From an uncultured Anaeroplasma sp. (GTDB lineage: Bacteria > Bacillota_I > Bacilli_A > Acholeplasmatales > Anaeroplasmataceae), in assembly GCA_934216145.1 (NCBI GenBank), contig CAKQBG010000001.1, positions 54,179 through 118,178 on the forward strand: a DNA stretch of 64,000 bases, given 5' to 3'. The position numbers and the translations under genes were made by a program. Every line of letters begins with the position of its first letter. Positions within the stretch are counted from its first letter, which is position 1. Below, one piece after another: positions 28,933 to 37,494 of the stretch. A model generated the notes under the pieces. That model was not told the DNA's origin. It worked only from the letters and a program-made list of their open reading frames with translations, and ran no database searches.

Positions 28933-28965
28933 AACTCACGACTAACTCACGACTAACTCACGACT
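28933..28965 (-). promoter_or_regulatory. Three tandem 11-bp iterons upstream of AlbA_2 gene
   Basis: AACTCACGACT occurs three times without spacer (on the coding strand AGTCGTGAGTT). The array ends 28 bases before the ATG, between promoter and ribosome site, which suits an operator bound by the gene's own winged-helix domain or another regulator. Confidence 0.65.
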
Positions 28966-29041
28966 TCTTATATCATAATCAAATAAATTTAACTAGAAAA
29001 AATCATAAAATTTTAAATTCCATTTTCAATTACATACTCGG

Positions 29042-29760
29042 TTTTACCCATTTTAATGATAACAATAAATTGTAGGCTTTCCACTACAGGTCGCACTGAT
29101 TAAAAGTGCCTTCTTAACTCCTAAATCTCTATTTTTCCTTAATTCCTATAAAGCTCTTCTTTGCATTGAATTAGGCTTTATACCTTCAGTTTCTGGATTA
29201 AAATAATCCATATCCCATTTTTCAATCGCATAATCTAATATTAATGAATATTTATTAATAATATCGTTATTTAATAATTTTGTTTTATTCCATAAATCAA
29301 TATATTCATTATATGCTGCATTTATAGATGATAATTCCTCTTTAGATACTAATGATACATTCCATTCAATATTCTTAAGTAACGCAAATCTTGTTATATT
29401 AGAAGATCCTACTATAAATTCATATGAATCATTATATTCAAATAAATATCCTTTTGAGTGAAAACCATTATCACCAAAAGAATTAAAATCGATATGACAT
29501 GTAAAATTAGGATATTTATTCATCCATTTAATAAATGTATTAAGTGATGCTATATCTGTAAAGTTTTGATATGTTGAAGTAATTATTTTACCAATTACAC
29601 CTCGATCTAAGGCTTCTTCTATTTCGCGTTCTATTAATATAAGCCCTGCTTTTTTGATAAAGCTTACTGATAATGAAAAAGTTTTACATTTATTAAATGA
29701 ATATTTAATTTTATCTAAAAATGTTTTATCTGTATAATTGGTTAAGAATAAATCCTTCAT
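29042..29760 (-). pseudogene. PLD-domain helicase, 5' fragment, copy 2
   Basis: Nearly identical to copy 1 over about 230 codons; it starts MKDLFLTNYTDKTFLDKIKY at ATG 29758-29760 with GAGGT upstream. Differences cluster in the first 20 codons. A nonsense TAG replaces AAG after MQRRAL, so only about 204 residues are read. The DNA homology continues past that stop to the same boundary junction as copy 1. Confidence 0.85.
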
Positions 29761-29816
29761 TATATCTACCTCATTCATTATAGTATACCAGATTTTGTAT
29801 CTATTTTACACATAAA

Positions 29817-29842
29817 AATGCTTAAGTGTTAACCTAAGCATT
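29817..29842 (-). terminator. Terminator of the 29892-30717 gene pair
   Basis: AATGCTTA/TAAGCATT stem followed by TTTTTATG on the minus strand, 50 bases after the stop of the 127-residue gene. Confidence 0.7.
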
Positions 29843-29891
29843 AAAAATTTTTATAATATTTAAATAAGAGCAAACCAATAAACAATTCTAA

Positions 29892-30275
29892 TTACATATT
29901 TAATTTGATGAAAGAATCTTTTTCATCATCATAATATAATGCATCAGGATATAATTTTATGAAAGCAGCTTCAAACAAATTTAAAATTTTATAATTATTA
30001 TATTCAACATCTAAAACATGAGCATTGGCAAATGGTAAAGTAACATCAGCCGATTCAAATTCTCTTAAGGCCTCTTTTTCAGTTTCAGATTCTCCAAATT
30101 CATTTACATCATTTATATCAATAACCAATAATGCTTTATTTTTCTTATTAGGTACCCAGTAATTTTCAAATGGTTTAATGCCACCTAAATTATATTTTAA
30201 ATTAGCCAATTTTAAAATTTTCTCTAAAGAATCCTTTGTTATAAATTCTTTTGTAATATAACTAATATTATTCAT
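29892..30275 (-). CDS. Hypothetical protein, partner of the nuclease-like gene
   Basis: 127 residues from ATG 30273-30275, which has AAGGGAAG just upstream and overlaps the end of the upstream gene by 8 bases (ATGAATAA). I do not recognise it. It is acidic, with NNISYITKEFITKDSLEKIL at the start and KALLVIDINDVNEFGESETE in the middle, and a beta/alpha look. Its coupling with the nuclease-like protein suggests an inhibitor, immunity or antitoxin partner. That is inference. Confidence 0.7.
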   Translation of the reverse strand: MNNISYITKEFITKDSLEKILKLANLKYNLGGIKPFENYWVPNKKNKALLVIDINDVNEFGESETEKEALREFESADVTLPFANAHVLDVEYNNYKILNLFEAAFIKLYPDALYYDDEKDSFIKLNM

Positions 30276-30717
30276 TATTCTTACTTCCCTTCTTTTGTTT
30301 TTTAGGATCAAATATTATTTTTTTCATATTAGGATTTTTATTTTTTTCTTTTAGATATTTAACTAAATTTTTTTCCTTTGAAAAAACATTAAAGCCTTCT
30401 TTATTTAGTTGTTTTCTTTCAGTATTGTTAAGGTTTGGAGCCATACCAATAGGTTCTTTCACTGAATACCGTTGATATTTTCTTAATTGCTTTCCAATTC
30501 CAGACTTTTTTTCACAAGTCTTTACTTCAATATTAGCATATTTAGTTTCAATGTCAATATCAGTTATTCTTCTATTTCCATCATAAATATCCTTATCCAT
30601 GGCAATTATTTTTATTCCATTTAAACGCAGTTTTCTAGCAACTTTTCTTTCATATTTTTTTCCTTCAATATTCCTATGTTTTTTCCTTTTATAATGATTT
30701 AAAAAAAACATTTTCAC
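30268..30717 (-). CDS. Small PD-(D/E)XK nuclease-like protein
   Basis: 149 residues, strongly basic. GKKYERKVARKLRLNGIKII, then DIDIETKYANIEVKTCEKKS, fits a minimal PD-(D/E)XK fold: helix with Glu, then D-I-D and I-E-V-K as metal-binding residues, as in NERD or Holliday-resolvase-like nucleases. The basic C terminus (KKIIFDPKKQKKGSKN) may bind nucleic acid. It is followed by an acidic partner in an overlapping frame, so this may be a toxin-antitoxin-like or nuclease-inhibitor pair. Family membership is not certain. Confidence 0.7.
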   Translation of the reverse strand: MKMFFLNHYKRKKHRNIEGKKYERKVARKLRLNGIKIIAMDKDIYDGNRRITDIDIETKYANIEVKTCEKKSGIGKQLRKYQRYSVKEPIGMAPNLNNTERKQLNKEGFNVFSKEKNLVKYLKEKNKNPNMKKIIFDPKKQKKGSKNNE

Positions 30718-30858
30718 ACCACCTTGTATAATAGTTGTAGTTTGCCCCCTACATCTATAATTATAAAGAAATATAGTATTTATGACAAAACCCCATATTA
30801 CAAAATATTTGGTGTGGTATTTTTATGTAATATTATAGTAATAAAGCCATTTTATTGG

Positions 30859-30894
30859 TATAATTTAAATATTTAGAGTGTGATTATTACACAC
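30859..30894 (+). promoter_or_regulatory. Promoter and operator-like palindrome of WYL gene
   Basis: An extended -10 (TTGGTATAAT, TATAAT at 30859-30864) is followed 14 bases on by an imperfect palindrome with GTGTG (30878-30882) and CACAC (30890-30894) arms, just before the AAGGAGG ribosome site. The position suits autorepression. Confidence 0.5.
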
Positions 30895-30907
30895 CAAGGA
30901 GGTATAT

Positions 30908-31903
30908 ATGGCAAAAACAAAATACAAAATTAGACTTTCATTCACAACTTATTATACTTTATTAAATGATATGTATACATTTAATTTTATTAAAGAAAAT
31001 GGTGACCCAAATCAAAATAATTTTTACAACACATTAATCTCGAGCTATTATAACAATTTAAAATCTAGATACAACGAAATTAATGATTATATTTTTAATG
31101 AACTCTATTCTCACATTAAAGATAAAAACAAAATCAGTAAAATTGCCAATTCATTAAATACAAAAATAAATGAAATATATCATTCAGATTTTAATTCTAA
31201 ATATCATAATTTTGAGATTTATATTTATCCTACTAAAGATACAGCATCAATGTATGATGAAATAGAAAATAATGAATTAAAAATTGAATCAATGAGTGAG
31301 TTTATAAGAAATCTATTTAATGAATATGCAAAGGCTCCTTCTTATGAAAGAGAAGCATGTCTATATTGGAATCATATAATTAAAATTAAAAAGGCAATTT
31401 CGAATCAAAATGTGATAATTATCAGAAATACTCGAGACGCTGAAATACATTTAAAACCATTTTCTATCATTCCATCGAGAGAAGAAACTTATAATTATAT
31501 TGTTGGAATAAATGTAACTAATAATTCAAATGTGAATTTTTCAATTAAATTATCTAGAATTAAATCCGCAACAATTTTAAAGCAATACTTTTCATTTAAC
31601 CAGGAAGAACTTGAAAACTTTAAATTTCAATTACAAGATGGACCTGAATTTTTGTGTAATGAAACAAATCACGCAATAATTAAATTTAGTAAAGAAGGTA
31701 TAAAAAAATTTAATGCTTGTTATAAGGATAGACCAGTACCTACAAATATCAATGATGAAACAGGTGAATATATTTTTGATACAGACCTCAACAAACTATA
31801 TTTATACTTATTACAATTTGGTAGACATGCTAAAGTAATTGAGCCAATCGAATTAAAAAATAAGCTTAATAATTTTCATATGCAAGCTATTGATAATGAC
31901 TAA
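30908..31903 (+). CDS. WYL-domain regulator with ribbon-helix-helix-like N terminus
   Basis: 331 residues. The first 40 residues (KYKIRLSFTTYYTLLNDMYT) look like a ribbon-helix-helix or similar small DNA-binding unit, followed by a helical region. A WYL-type domain begins near 160: IKIKKAISNQNVIII, PFSIIPSREETYNYIVGI, SIKLSRIKSA, and a C-terminal extension LYLYLLQFGRHAKVIEPIEL. WYL proteins sense nucleic acid or nucleotide ligands and commonly control CRISPR-Cas and other defence loci. The gene has AAGGAGG 5 bases before ATG. No intact partner lies nearby. It converges on helicase fragment copy 3, and a remnant of a paralogue lies at 27297-27413. Confidence 0.75.
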   Translation: MAKTKYKIRLSFTTYYTLLNDMYTFNFIKENGDPNQNNFYNTLISSYYNNLKSRYNEINDYIFNELYSHIKDKNKISKIANSLNTKINEIYHSDFNSKYHNFEIYIYPTKDTASMYDEIENNELKIESMSEFIRNLFNEYAKAPSYEREACLYWNHIIKIKKAISNQNVIIIRNTRDAEIHLKPFSIIPSREETYNYIVGINVTNNSNVNFSIKLSRIKSATILKQYFSFNQEELENFKFQLQDGPEFLCNETNHAIIKFSKEGIKKFNACYKDRPVPTNINDETGEYIFDTDLNKLYLYLLQFGRHAKVIEPIELKNKLNNFHMQAIDND

Positions 31904-31923
31904 CAATTATATAAAAAAATCAT

Positions 31924-32292
31924 TTTTACCAATTTTAATGATAACAATGAGTTGCAGGCTCCCCACTACCGGTCGCACTGATTAAAAGTGCCTTCTTAAC
32001 TCCTAAATCTCTATTTCTTCTTAATTCCTTTAAAGCTCTTCTTTGCATTGAATTAGGCTTTATACCTTCAGTTTCTGGATTAAAATAATCCATATCCCAT
32101 TTTTCAATCGCATAGTCTAATATTAATGAATATTTATTAATAATATCATTATTTAATAATTTTGTTTTATTCCATAAACATTATATTCAAATAAATATCC
32201 TTTTGAGTGAAAACCATTATCATCAAAAGAATTAAAATCAATATGACATGTAAAATTAGGATATTTATTCATCCATTTAATAAATGTATTAA
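31924..32292 (-). pseudogene. PLD-domain helicase, fragment copy 3, internally deleted
   Basis: Homology to copies 1 and 2 begins at LNTFIKWMNKYPNFTCHIDF, has an internal deletion near 32178 that removes about 40 codons (the SSNITRFAL region), and ends at the shared boundary near 31924. The 5' third is missing, replaced by a flavodoxin remnant. Confidence 0.85.
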
Positions 32293-32510
32293 GTAGGCCT
32301 TGGTCTTGCATCCATTCTTTAGGATTATCTAGCTTCCTTACATCATTCATTATAATTATTAAAATAAGAAACTACAAGCTCACACTTAAATATATGAGCG
32401 TTAGTTTTAACTTTAATAATTTTAGCTATAATCTCTATATTTTCCTTACTAATATTACCAACTGAATATTTTTTACCAATTCTAGAAAAATAAATTATAG
32501 ATAATTTCAT
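32293..32510 (-). pseudogene. Flavodoxin-like remnant
   Basis: From ATG 32508-32510 the frame reads MKLSIIYFSRIGKKYSVGNI, then IIKVKTNAHIFKCELVVSYF and NNYNE, followed by stop codons within CKEAR and RMDARPRP. The YFS..G start (phosphate loop), TNA..F and YNEC..A.. pattern are those of flavodoxins. Three stops and a junction with the helicase fragment at about 32293 mark it as dead. Confidence 0.7.
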
Positions 32511-32557
32511 CTATATTTTCTTATTAACATTATCATCAATTGTATTATGCATTTTAT

Positions 32558-32585
32558 TTGACATAGTGCAATAAAATATTATAAT
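32558..32585 (+). promoter_or_regulatory. Sigma-A promoter of TetR gene
   Basis: TTGACA (32558-32563), 16-base spacer, TATAAT (32580-32585), both perfect. The expected transcription start is at about 32592, leaving a leader of only about 11 bases that contains the GAGGTG ribosome site. Confidence 0.85.
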
Positions 32586-32602
32586 GTTTTTGAGGTGATA
32601 AT

Positions 32603-33217
32603 ATGAAACGTGCATGTAGCCTTGAACAAATAGAGGAAAGAAAAAAAGAAATAATAGAAGCCGTTAATAATATGTTTGATGAACTTGATTATCAAGATAT
32701 ATCAATGAAAACAATAAGTGAGCATATTTCAATAGCTAGATCATCATTATATTGTTATTATAATTCTAAGGAAGAAATAATGCTTGATTTATTAAAGGAT
32801 AACTATTTAAACTTTTTAGAAGATATAAGACTAGCAATTCTAAAAAAAGAAAATGTTATAAATAACATAACTCATATTTATTTAAATAATTTAAGATTAT
32901 TAAAAATAATATCTATTCATTTAATGGATATTGAAACTCATGTTTCTTTAGATAAATTAGTTAATTTTAAAAAAAACTTTGTTAATTCATTCAAGAATTT
33001 ATTTAATTCTTTTAAAGAAAGCTATCCTACACTTAAAGAATCAGATATAAAAATAATGACTAATTCCCTAATAATGCTAACTCATAGCCTATATCCAATG
33101 ATTCATCCTAATGAAAATCAAAAAAAGGCCATGGAAATAGTCGGAATAACTGTTTGCGATGACCCTTATTCATTTTGTTATAATTATTTAAAGCTTATTT
33201 TAGCTAAGCTTTCCTAA
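32603..33217 (+). CDS. TetR/AcrR-family regulator
   Basis: 204 residues. The N-terminal HTH is typical: ERKKEIIEAVNNMFDELDYQ, then ISMKTISEHISIARSSLYCYYNSKEEIMLDLL, with the conserved LYxYFxxKE pattern. The ligand-binding part is helical and unlike any I know. GAGGTG lies 5 bases before ATG. It is divergent from the dead flavodoxin gene, which suggests that the original pair was TetR plus flavodoxin and that it may have lost its target. Confidence 0.9.
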   Translation: MKRACSLEQIEERKKEIIEAVNNMFDELDYQDISMKTISEHISIARSSLYCYYNSKEEIMLDLLKDNYLNFLEDIRLAILKKENVINNITHIYLNNLRLLKIISIHLMDIETHVSLDKLVNFKKNFVNSFKNLFNSFKESYPTLKESDIKIMTNSLIMLTHSLYPMIHPNENQKKAMEIVGITVCDDPYSFCYNYLKLILAKLS

Positions 33218-33243
33218 TACCTCATTTGAGGTATTTTTATTTT
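33215..33243 (+). terminator. Terminator of TetR gene
   Basis: AATACCTC (33216-33223) pairs with GAGGTATT (33228-33235), followed by TTTATTTTTT. The stem overlaps the stop codon. Confidence 0.85.
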
Positions 33244-33260
33244 TTAGAATATAAATAGCT

Positions 33261-33480
33261 TTAATCTATTAATTCACTTAAATATTCATCATCAAAGGCT
33301 AAATCATATATTTTACCAATAACTATAGAATCTTTAATTATTATATCTATTCTAAAGCAATTATCTTTTATATATTTTGAATAAGAATGTATATCGTTTT
33401 CCTTAATAAAGCCATATTCAATTAGCTTATTGCATCAGCCTTAGCCTTTTTAAAAATATTATCCTCTATAGTTATAATTA
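33261..33480 (-). pseudogene. MmcQ/YjbR-like protein remnant
   Basis: The minus strand reads DNIFKKAKADAI, shifts frame, and continues KLIEYGFIKENDIHSYSKYI then GKIYDLAFDDEYLSELID and stop. The order matches the N terminus of YjbR/MmcQ proteins (phosphodiester-binding-like, about 110-240 residues). It lacks a start and is frameshifted. Confidence 0.6.
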
Positions 33481-33485
33481 TTTAC

Positions 33486-35405
33486 CTAGCTAATAGTATA
33501 AGATAATTTGCCTGTAAATGTATCAATTATAAATATTATAGTTTTTCCAACATCATTAAATTTCATATTACTTCCATCTTCACGTAAATAGCTATCATTA
33601 TCTGCTCTTAGCCATATTTTCTTGTCATTACAATAAATTTTACATTCAAAATTATTTGGAATTATCATTGAATAGCTATATTTATTATTATCTATTTTTG
33701 TAAAACGATAATCACTACTAGTCATACTCCAATTATCCATTGTTCCAGTCAAATAGAATTCTGATGAACCATAAATAATATTATTAGAATCAGGATTATT
33801 CAATTCATTATTATAATTTTTCAAATCATTATTAATTGTATTAAGCTTTTCTTTAATATAAGTAGAAAATGATTTATTTCCTTTTGAACCATTATAAGTC
33901 TCATTTAATGAGAATGAAACATTACATAATGCATCCTTAGTTACATCTTCATAATGATTCTTTACTATTTCATAAATAGAATTAAAATATTCATTTGTAA
34001 CCCATTTACTATTAATAACAGTCTTTAAAGAATCAACAAATGAAGACTTACCATCAGCTAATAAAATTTTATTATATAAATTATTAAGTTGATTACCAGC
34101 TGAAGTTTGAGAAGAAAAAACACTAACAAGTGACATAGCATTACCACTAGGATCATAATCCATAGATACGCCAAGTTCTCTATCCTTATCTATTGGAATA
34201 ATCACCATTTTTCCATCAGTTTTTCTAAAATATAAGCCATAATTATTATAATCATTTCTTAAATCGTCTGGATCACCTAATACACTCGCAACTGCTTCAT
34301 ACATATAAAAATAATCTAAATCTATAACATTAGCTATATCTTGATAAGAACCATTATTCAAAGTGTTAATCATGTTAGTAATAAGAGTATGATCTGGATT
34401 ATCTGTATTACTCTTTAGTTCATATGGAGGTACGCTAGAATCAATATTTTCAACTCCAAATAAAGATGAATCATTTCTTGTCATATCAGGGGCGCCAGTA
34501 ATATTTCCAACTCCATAGGAAGCTTTATATAGCTGTCCATACTTAGAATTACTTACTCCATATTTTCCCATCTTTTCCTCACTATAATTTGACATTCCTA
34601 TATAGGTATCTTTACTAGATAGGCTTCTTTTAATAAATGATTTATTTAATGGCTCTTCAACATAATATACACCATAATTTATTTTATTATTTCCATCTTG
34701 ATTTATTGTTAAGCTAGAAAATGTACAATGAGGAGCTAATATACCAAAATCACGATACATACTTAAAGCATAATATTCTTTTATATAACTTTGATCCTTA
34801 TTTTTATTATAACGTAAATCAAGCTTCGACATATCAATAAATTTACGATTATTATATTTTTCTTTTAGCTCATTAGAAATATTATATTCATTTTCACTAT
34901 AGTAATTAGGATCATCAAATGTTTCCTCAAAGCTTAGCTTAAAATGTATATTATCATAAATATTACTATCTTTATCTATGAATTCATGTCTAGATGTATT
35001 TCCCTTCATTTTAACTCCGACATTATAATATACATATTTATATTCCTGATTTGCAATATTAATAGCTATTGTAACACTATCAGCTAAACGGTAAATAGGT
35101 GATTTTAATCCTTTATTTTTATAATTCAAATAATCACGATTTAATTTTTGAAGCTCAATACTAGATATATTTATTTCAGTATTAATAGCATTTTGAATAT
35201 CAAAAAATGAAGAGAATTCAACTTCATTTTGAGGCTTAATATCCTCTAGATTTTCTATAGCAGCAGATGATTTTGGTATAGAATTTGTAGATGCTATAGT
35301 AGGTGTAGATGTTTTCTTTGTTATATTGCTAGAAGGTGTATTAACACTACAGCTAGATAATAAAGTCAAAAGAAAAACTGGTAATAATACTTTTTTTACT
35401 TTCAT
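33486..35405 (-). CDS. CotH-kinase-family lipoprotein
   Basis: 639 residues. Signal peptide and lipobox KKVLLPVFLLTLLSSC, then a Ser/Thr-rich linker to about residue 60. Residues about 85-470 match CotH: VGVKMKGNTSRHEF (the G-N-S/T loop), SKLDLRYNKNKDQSYIKEYY, NYGVYYVEEPLNKSFI, and IIPIDKDRELGVSMDYDPSG with the metal-binding Asp. The last 90 residues (EFYLTGTMDNWSMTSSDYRF) form a beta domain resembling starch/glycogen-binding modules. CotH proteins phosphorylate spore-coat proteins in Bacillus; surface homologues in gut bacteria have unproved substrates. It stands alone, just downstream of the catabolic operon terminator. Confidence 0.88.
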   Translation of the reverse strand: MKVKKVLLPVFLLTLLSSCSVNTPSSNITKKTSTPTIASTNSIPKSSAAIENLEDIKPQNEVEFSSFFDIQNAINTEINISSIELQKLNRDYLNYKNKGLKSPIYRLADSVTIAINIANQEYKYVYYNVGVKMKGNTSRHEFIDKDSNIYDNIHFKLSFEETFDDPNYYSENEYNISNELKEKYNNRKFIDMSKLDLRYNKNKDQSYIKEYYALSMYRDFGILAPHCTFSSLTINQDGNNKINYGVYYVEEPLNKSFIKRSLSSKDTYIGMSNYSEEKMGKYGVSNSKYGQLYKASYGVGNITGAPDMTRNDSSLFGVENIDSSVPPYELKSNTDNPDHTLITNMINTLNNGSYQDIANVIDLDYFYMYEAVASVLGDPDDLRNDYNNYGLYFRKTDGKMVIIPIDKDRELGVSMDYDPSGNAMSLVSVFSSQTSAGNQLNNLYNKILLADGKSSFVDSLKTVINSKWVTNEYFNSIYEIVKNHYEDVTKDALCNVSFSLNETYNGSKGNKSFSTYIKEKLNTINNDLKNYNNELNNPDSNNIIYGSSEFYLTGTMDNWSMTSSDYRFTKIDNNKYSYSMIIPNNFECKIYCNDKKIWLRADNDSYLREDGSNMKFNDVGKTIIFIIDTFTGKLSYTIS

Positions 35406-35488
35406 TTTATACTTCCTTATTTATTTTTAATAGATTTCGTTATAATGATTATATAATAAATAAATGATAATTTAAATAAAAAAATATA

Positions 35489-35524
35489 GAATATGAATAA
35501 AGGGCAATAAAAATTATTGCCCTT
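35489..35524 (-). terminator. Terminator of the uronate catabolic operon
   Basis: AAGGGCAAT (minus 35516-35524) pairs with ATTGCCCTT (35500-35508), followed by TATTCATATTC. It is 15 bases after the last gene's stop. Confidence 0.8.
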
Positions 35525-35538
35525 AAACATTATATTTA

Positions 35539-37476
35539 TTAATTTAATGAATTTGCTGCATCATAACCACTCTTTACAGCATTTTCAATTGTACAAGGAA
35601 CTCCATCCTTACAATCACCAGCATAAATTATATTAGCAGTTATACCTTCAATATCAAGCTTATTCTTCTTAGATGATAATGCTCTAATAATAGTATCACC
35701 TTCAATAAATTCATTATTAATGATATTACCATCTTTATCAACTACTTGAGTTTCAATACCATTTTTCTTAATTTCAACTATTTTATGTAATGTATAAGCC
35801 TTAACATCATATTTCTTAAATTCAGCCATCATTGTAGGAAGAATTGTTTTTGATTCCTCTTTTGCGATTGTATCCATCATTTCGATTATTCCAACCTTAT
35901 AGCCATTTAAAGCTAAAAGCTCAGCAGTTTCACAACCAACAAGTCCACCACCAGCTATTAAGACTCTACCATTTACAAGTTTAGGATTCTTTAATACATC
36001 CCAAGCATCAAGCGTATTATCAATACCTGGAATTCTAGGAACAGAATTTTTACTACCAACACAAATAATTACATCATCATAATTATTAGCTTCTTTCTTA
36101 TCAAATGGATGTTTAAGCTGAATATTAATATTATATTTCTTAATTATCTCATCATAATATTTACAAATTCTAAGCATTTCACTCTTTCTTGGTGGTAAAG
36201 AAGCGACATTAATTTGACCATAAAGTTCACTCTTTTCCTCTATAACTGTTACGTCATGTCCTTTTATTGAAGCTACTCTTGCTGCTTCAAGTCCAGCAAT
36301 ACCAGCACCAACAATTAATACTTTATGTTTTCTTTCTGGCTTTGTTATAACTCTTTCATATTCATAGCCATTTTCAGCATTTAATACACATGAAATAGGA
36401 CGTGATGCCATTATTGAATCTGTACATCCCTTATTACAGCAAATACATTGTCTAATTAAATTACCTTCACCATTAAGAAGCTTTGTTGGAATATCAGGAT
36501 CAGCCAATAGACCACGACCAAATGCGACCATATCACATGTTCCATCCTCTAGCATCTTTTCTGCATATTCAACAGAAATACGACCAACTGTTGAAACTGG
36601 AATAGAAACAACTTCTTTTATAAGCTTACATTCATTTTCCATAAAATGATAGCTTCTTGTTCCCATAGCTGGAATAGTATCATTCATATTACCTGTATGG
36701 TTAGCCTGAGCTACATGAATCATATGTACTCCATTTTCTTCAAGAATCTTAGCTAGCTTAACTGCCTCATCGATTAATAATCCACCCTTACCTAATAAGC
36801 TTCCATCTGGCTGAACAGTAATAATAGGTAGCTTATAATCAATTGTTATAGTTGAGCTTGCCTTTTTAATTGCCTCAACAACCTGTAAAGCAAAGCGTAT
36901 TCTATTTTCAAAAGAGCCACCATATTCATCTGTTCTATGATTTATAATTGTTGAGCATAATGATCCGACTAAACGATCACCATGAACCTCAATAACATCA
37001 ACACCAGCCTTAACCGCACGCTCTACACAAGCAGTAATTTTATTTAAAATAACCTCAATTTGTGCATTATTAACCTCAGTTACATAATGTTGCATATCAT
37101 AATGAAGTTTTTGGAAAATCTCAGGTCTTGATTTACCCTCATTCATCATTTGCATTAATGCATCACAATCATATTCTGGATGGAATATTTGTAATCCAAG
37201 CTTACAATCATATTCATGACAAGCATCAGCTAATTTCTTATATGATTCAATTTGAGAATCCATAAATAGCTTTGGTGTTGGTGATAATGTTGCTGTAGGA
37301 ACAACATCACCTATAACAATATATCCAGCTCCACCTTCTGCTAATCTTTTATAAAAATTAAATGATTGTTTACCAATTGATCCATCTCTTTCCTCATAAC
37401 CTGTAGTTAGTGGTGGAAACATAATTCTATTTTTTAATGTAGTATGACCTACTTTAATTGGTTCTAATAATTTCAT
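35539..37476 (-). CDS. Flavin ene-reductase, BaiCD/BaiH-like, copy A
   Basis: 645 residues with the three-part build of 2,4-dienoyl-CoA reductase/enoate reductase: an old yellow enzyme barrel (opens LLEPIKVGHTTLKNRIMFPPL), an iron-sulphur cluster site CICCNKGC plus a distal Cys (about 345-365) and a FAD/NAD(P) module (VLIVGAGIAGLEAARVASIKGHDV, VLIAGGGLVGCETAELLALNG). It reduces activated C=C bonds with NAD(P)H. The barrel motif around residue 185 reads VIEVHGDRLVGSLCSTIINHRTDEYGG, where most relatives, including the next gene, have HxAHGYLxxxFLSPxxNxR. So its active-site loop differs. It is last in the operon, 18 bases after its paralogue. Confidence 0.88.
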   Translation of the reverse strand: MKLLEPIKVGHTTLKNRIMFPPLTTGYEERDGSIGKQSFNFYKRLAEGGAGYIVIGDVVPTATLSPTPKLFMDSQIESYKKLADACHEYDCKLGLQIFHPEYDCDALMQMMNEGKSRPEIFQKLHYDMQHYVTEVNNAQIEVILNKITACVERAVKAGVDVIEVHGDRLVGSLCSTIINHRTDEYGGSFENRIRFALQVVEAIKKASSTITIDYKLPIITVQPDGSLLGKGGLLIDEAVKLAKILEENGVHMIHVAQANHTGNMNDTIPAMGTRSYHFMENECKLIKEVVSIPVSTVGRISVEYAEKMLEDGTCDMVAFGRGLLADPDIPTKLLNGEGNLIRQCICCNKGCTDSIMASRPISCVLNAENGYEYERVITKPERKHKVLIVGAGIAGLEAARVASIKGHDVTVIEEKSELYGQINVASLPPRKSEMLRICKYYDEIIKKYNINIQLKHPFDKKEANNYDDVIICVGSKNSVPRIPGIDNTLDAWDVLKNPKLVNGRVLIAGGGLVGCETAELLALNGYKVGIIEMMDTIAKEESKTILPTMMAEFKKYDVKAYTLHKIVEIKKNGIETQVVDKDGNIINNEFIEGDTIIRALSSKKNKLDIEGITANIIYAGDCKDGVPCTIENAVKSGYDAANSLN

Positions 37477-37494
37477 TTTTTTTATCCCCTTTAT

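Noticed and set aside
32153..32350. A 65-residue open frame starting MNDVRKLDNPKEWMQDQG
   Set aside because: It is a chimera: its 5' part is the dead flavodoxin gene read in the wrong frame and its 3' part is helicase fragment copy 3.
33486..35405. CotH plus CotE as proof of sporulation
   Set aside because: CotH-type lipoproteins are common in non-sporulating gut bacteria, so only CotE is a meaningful hint.
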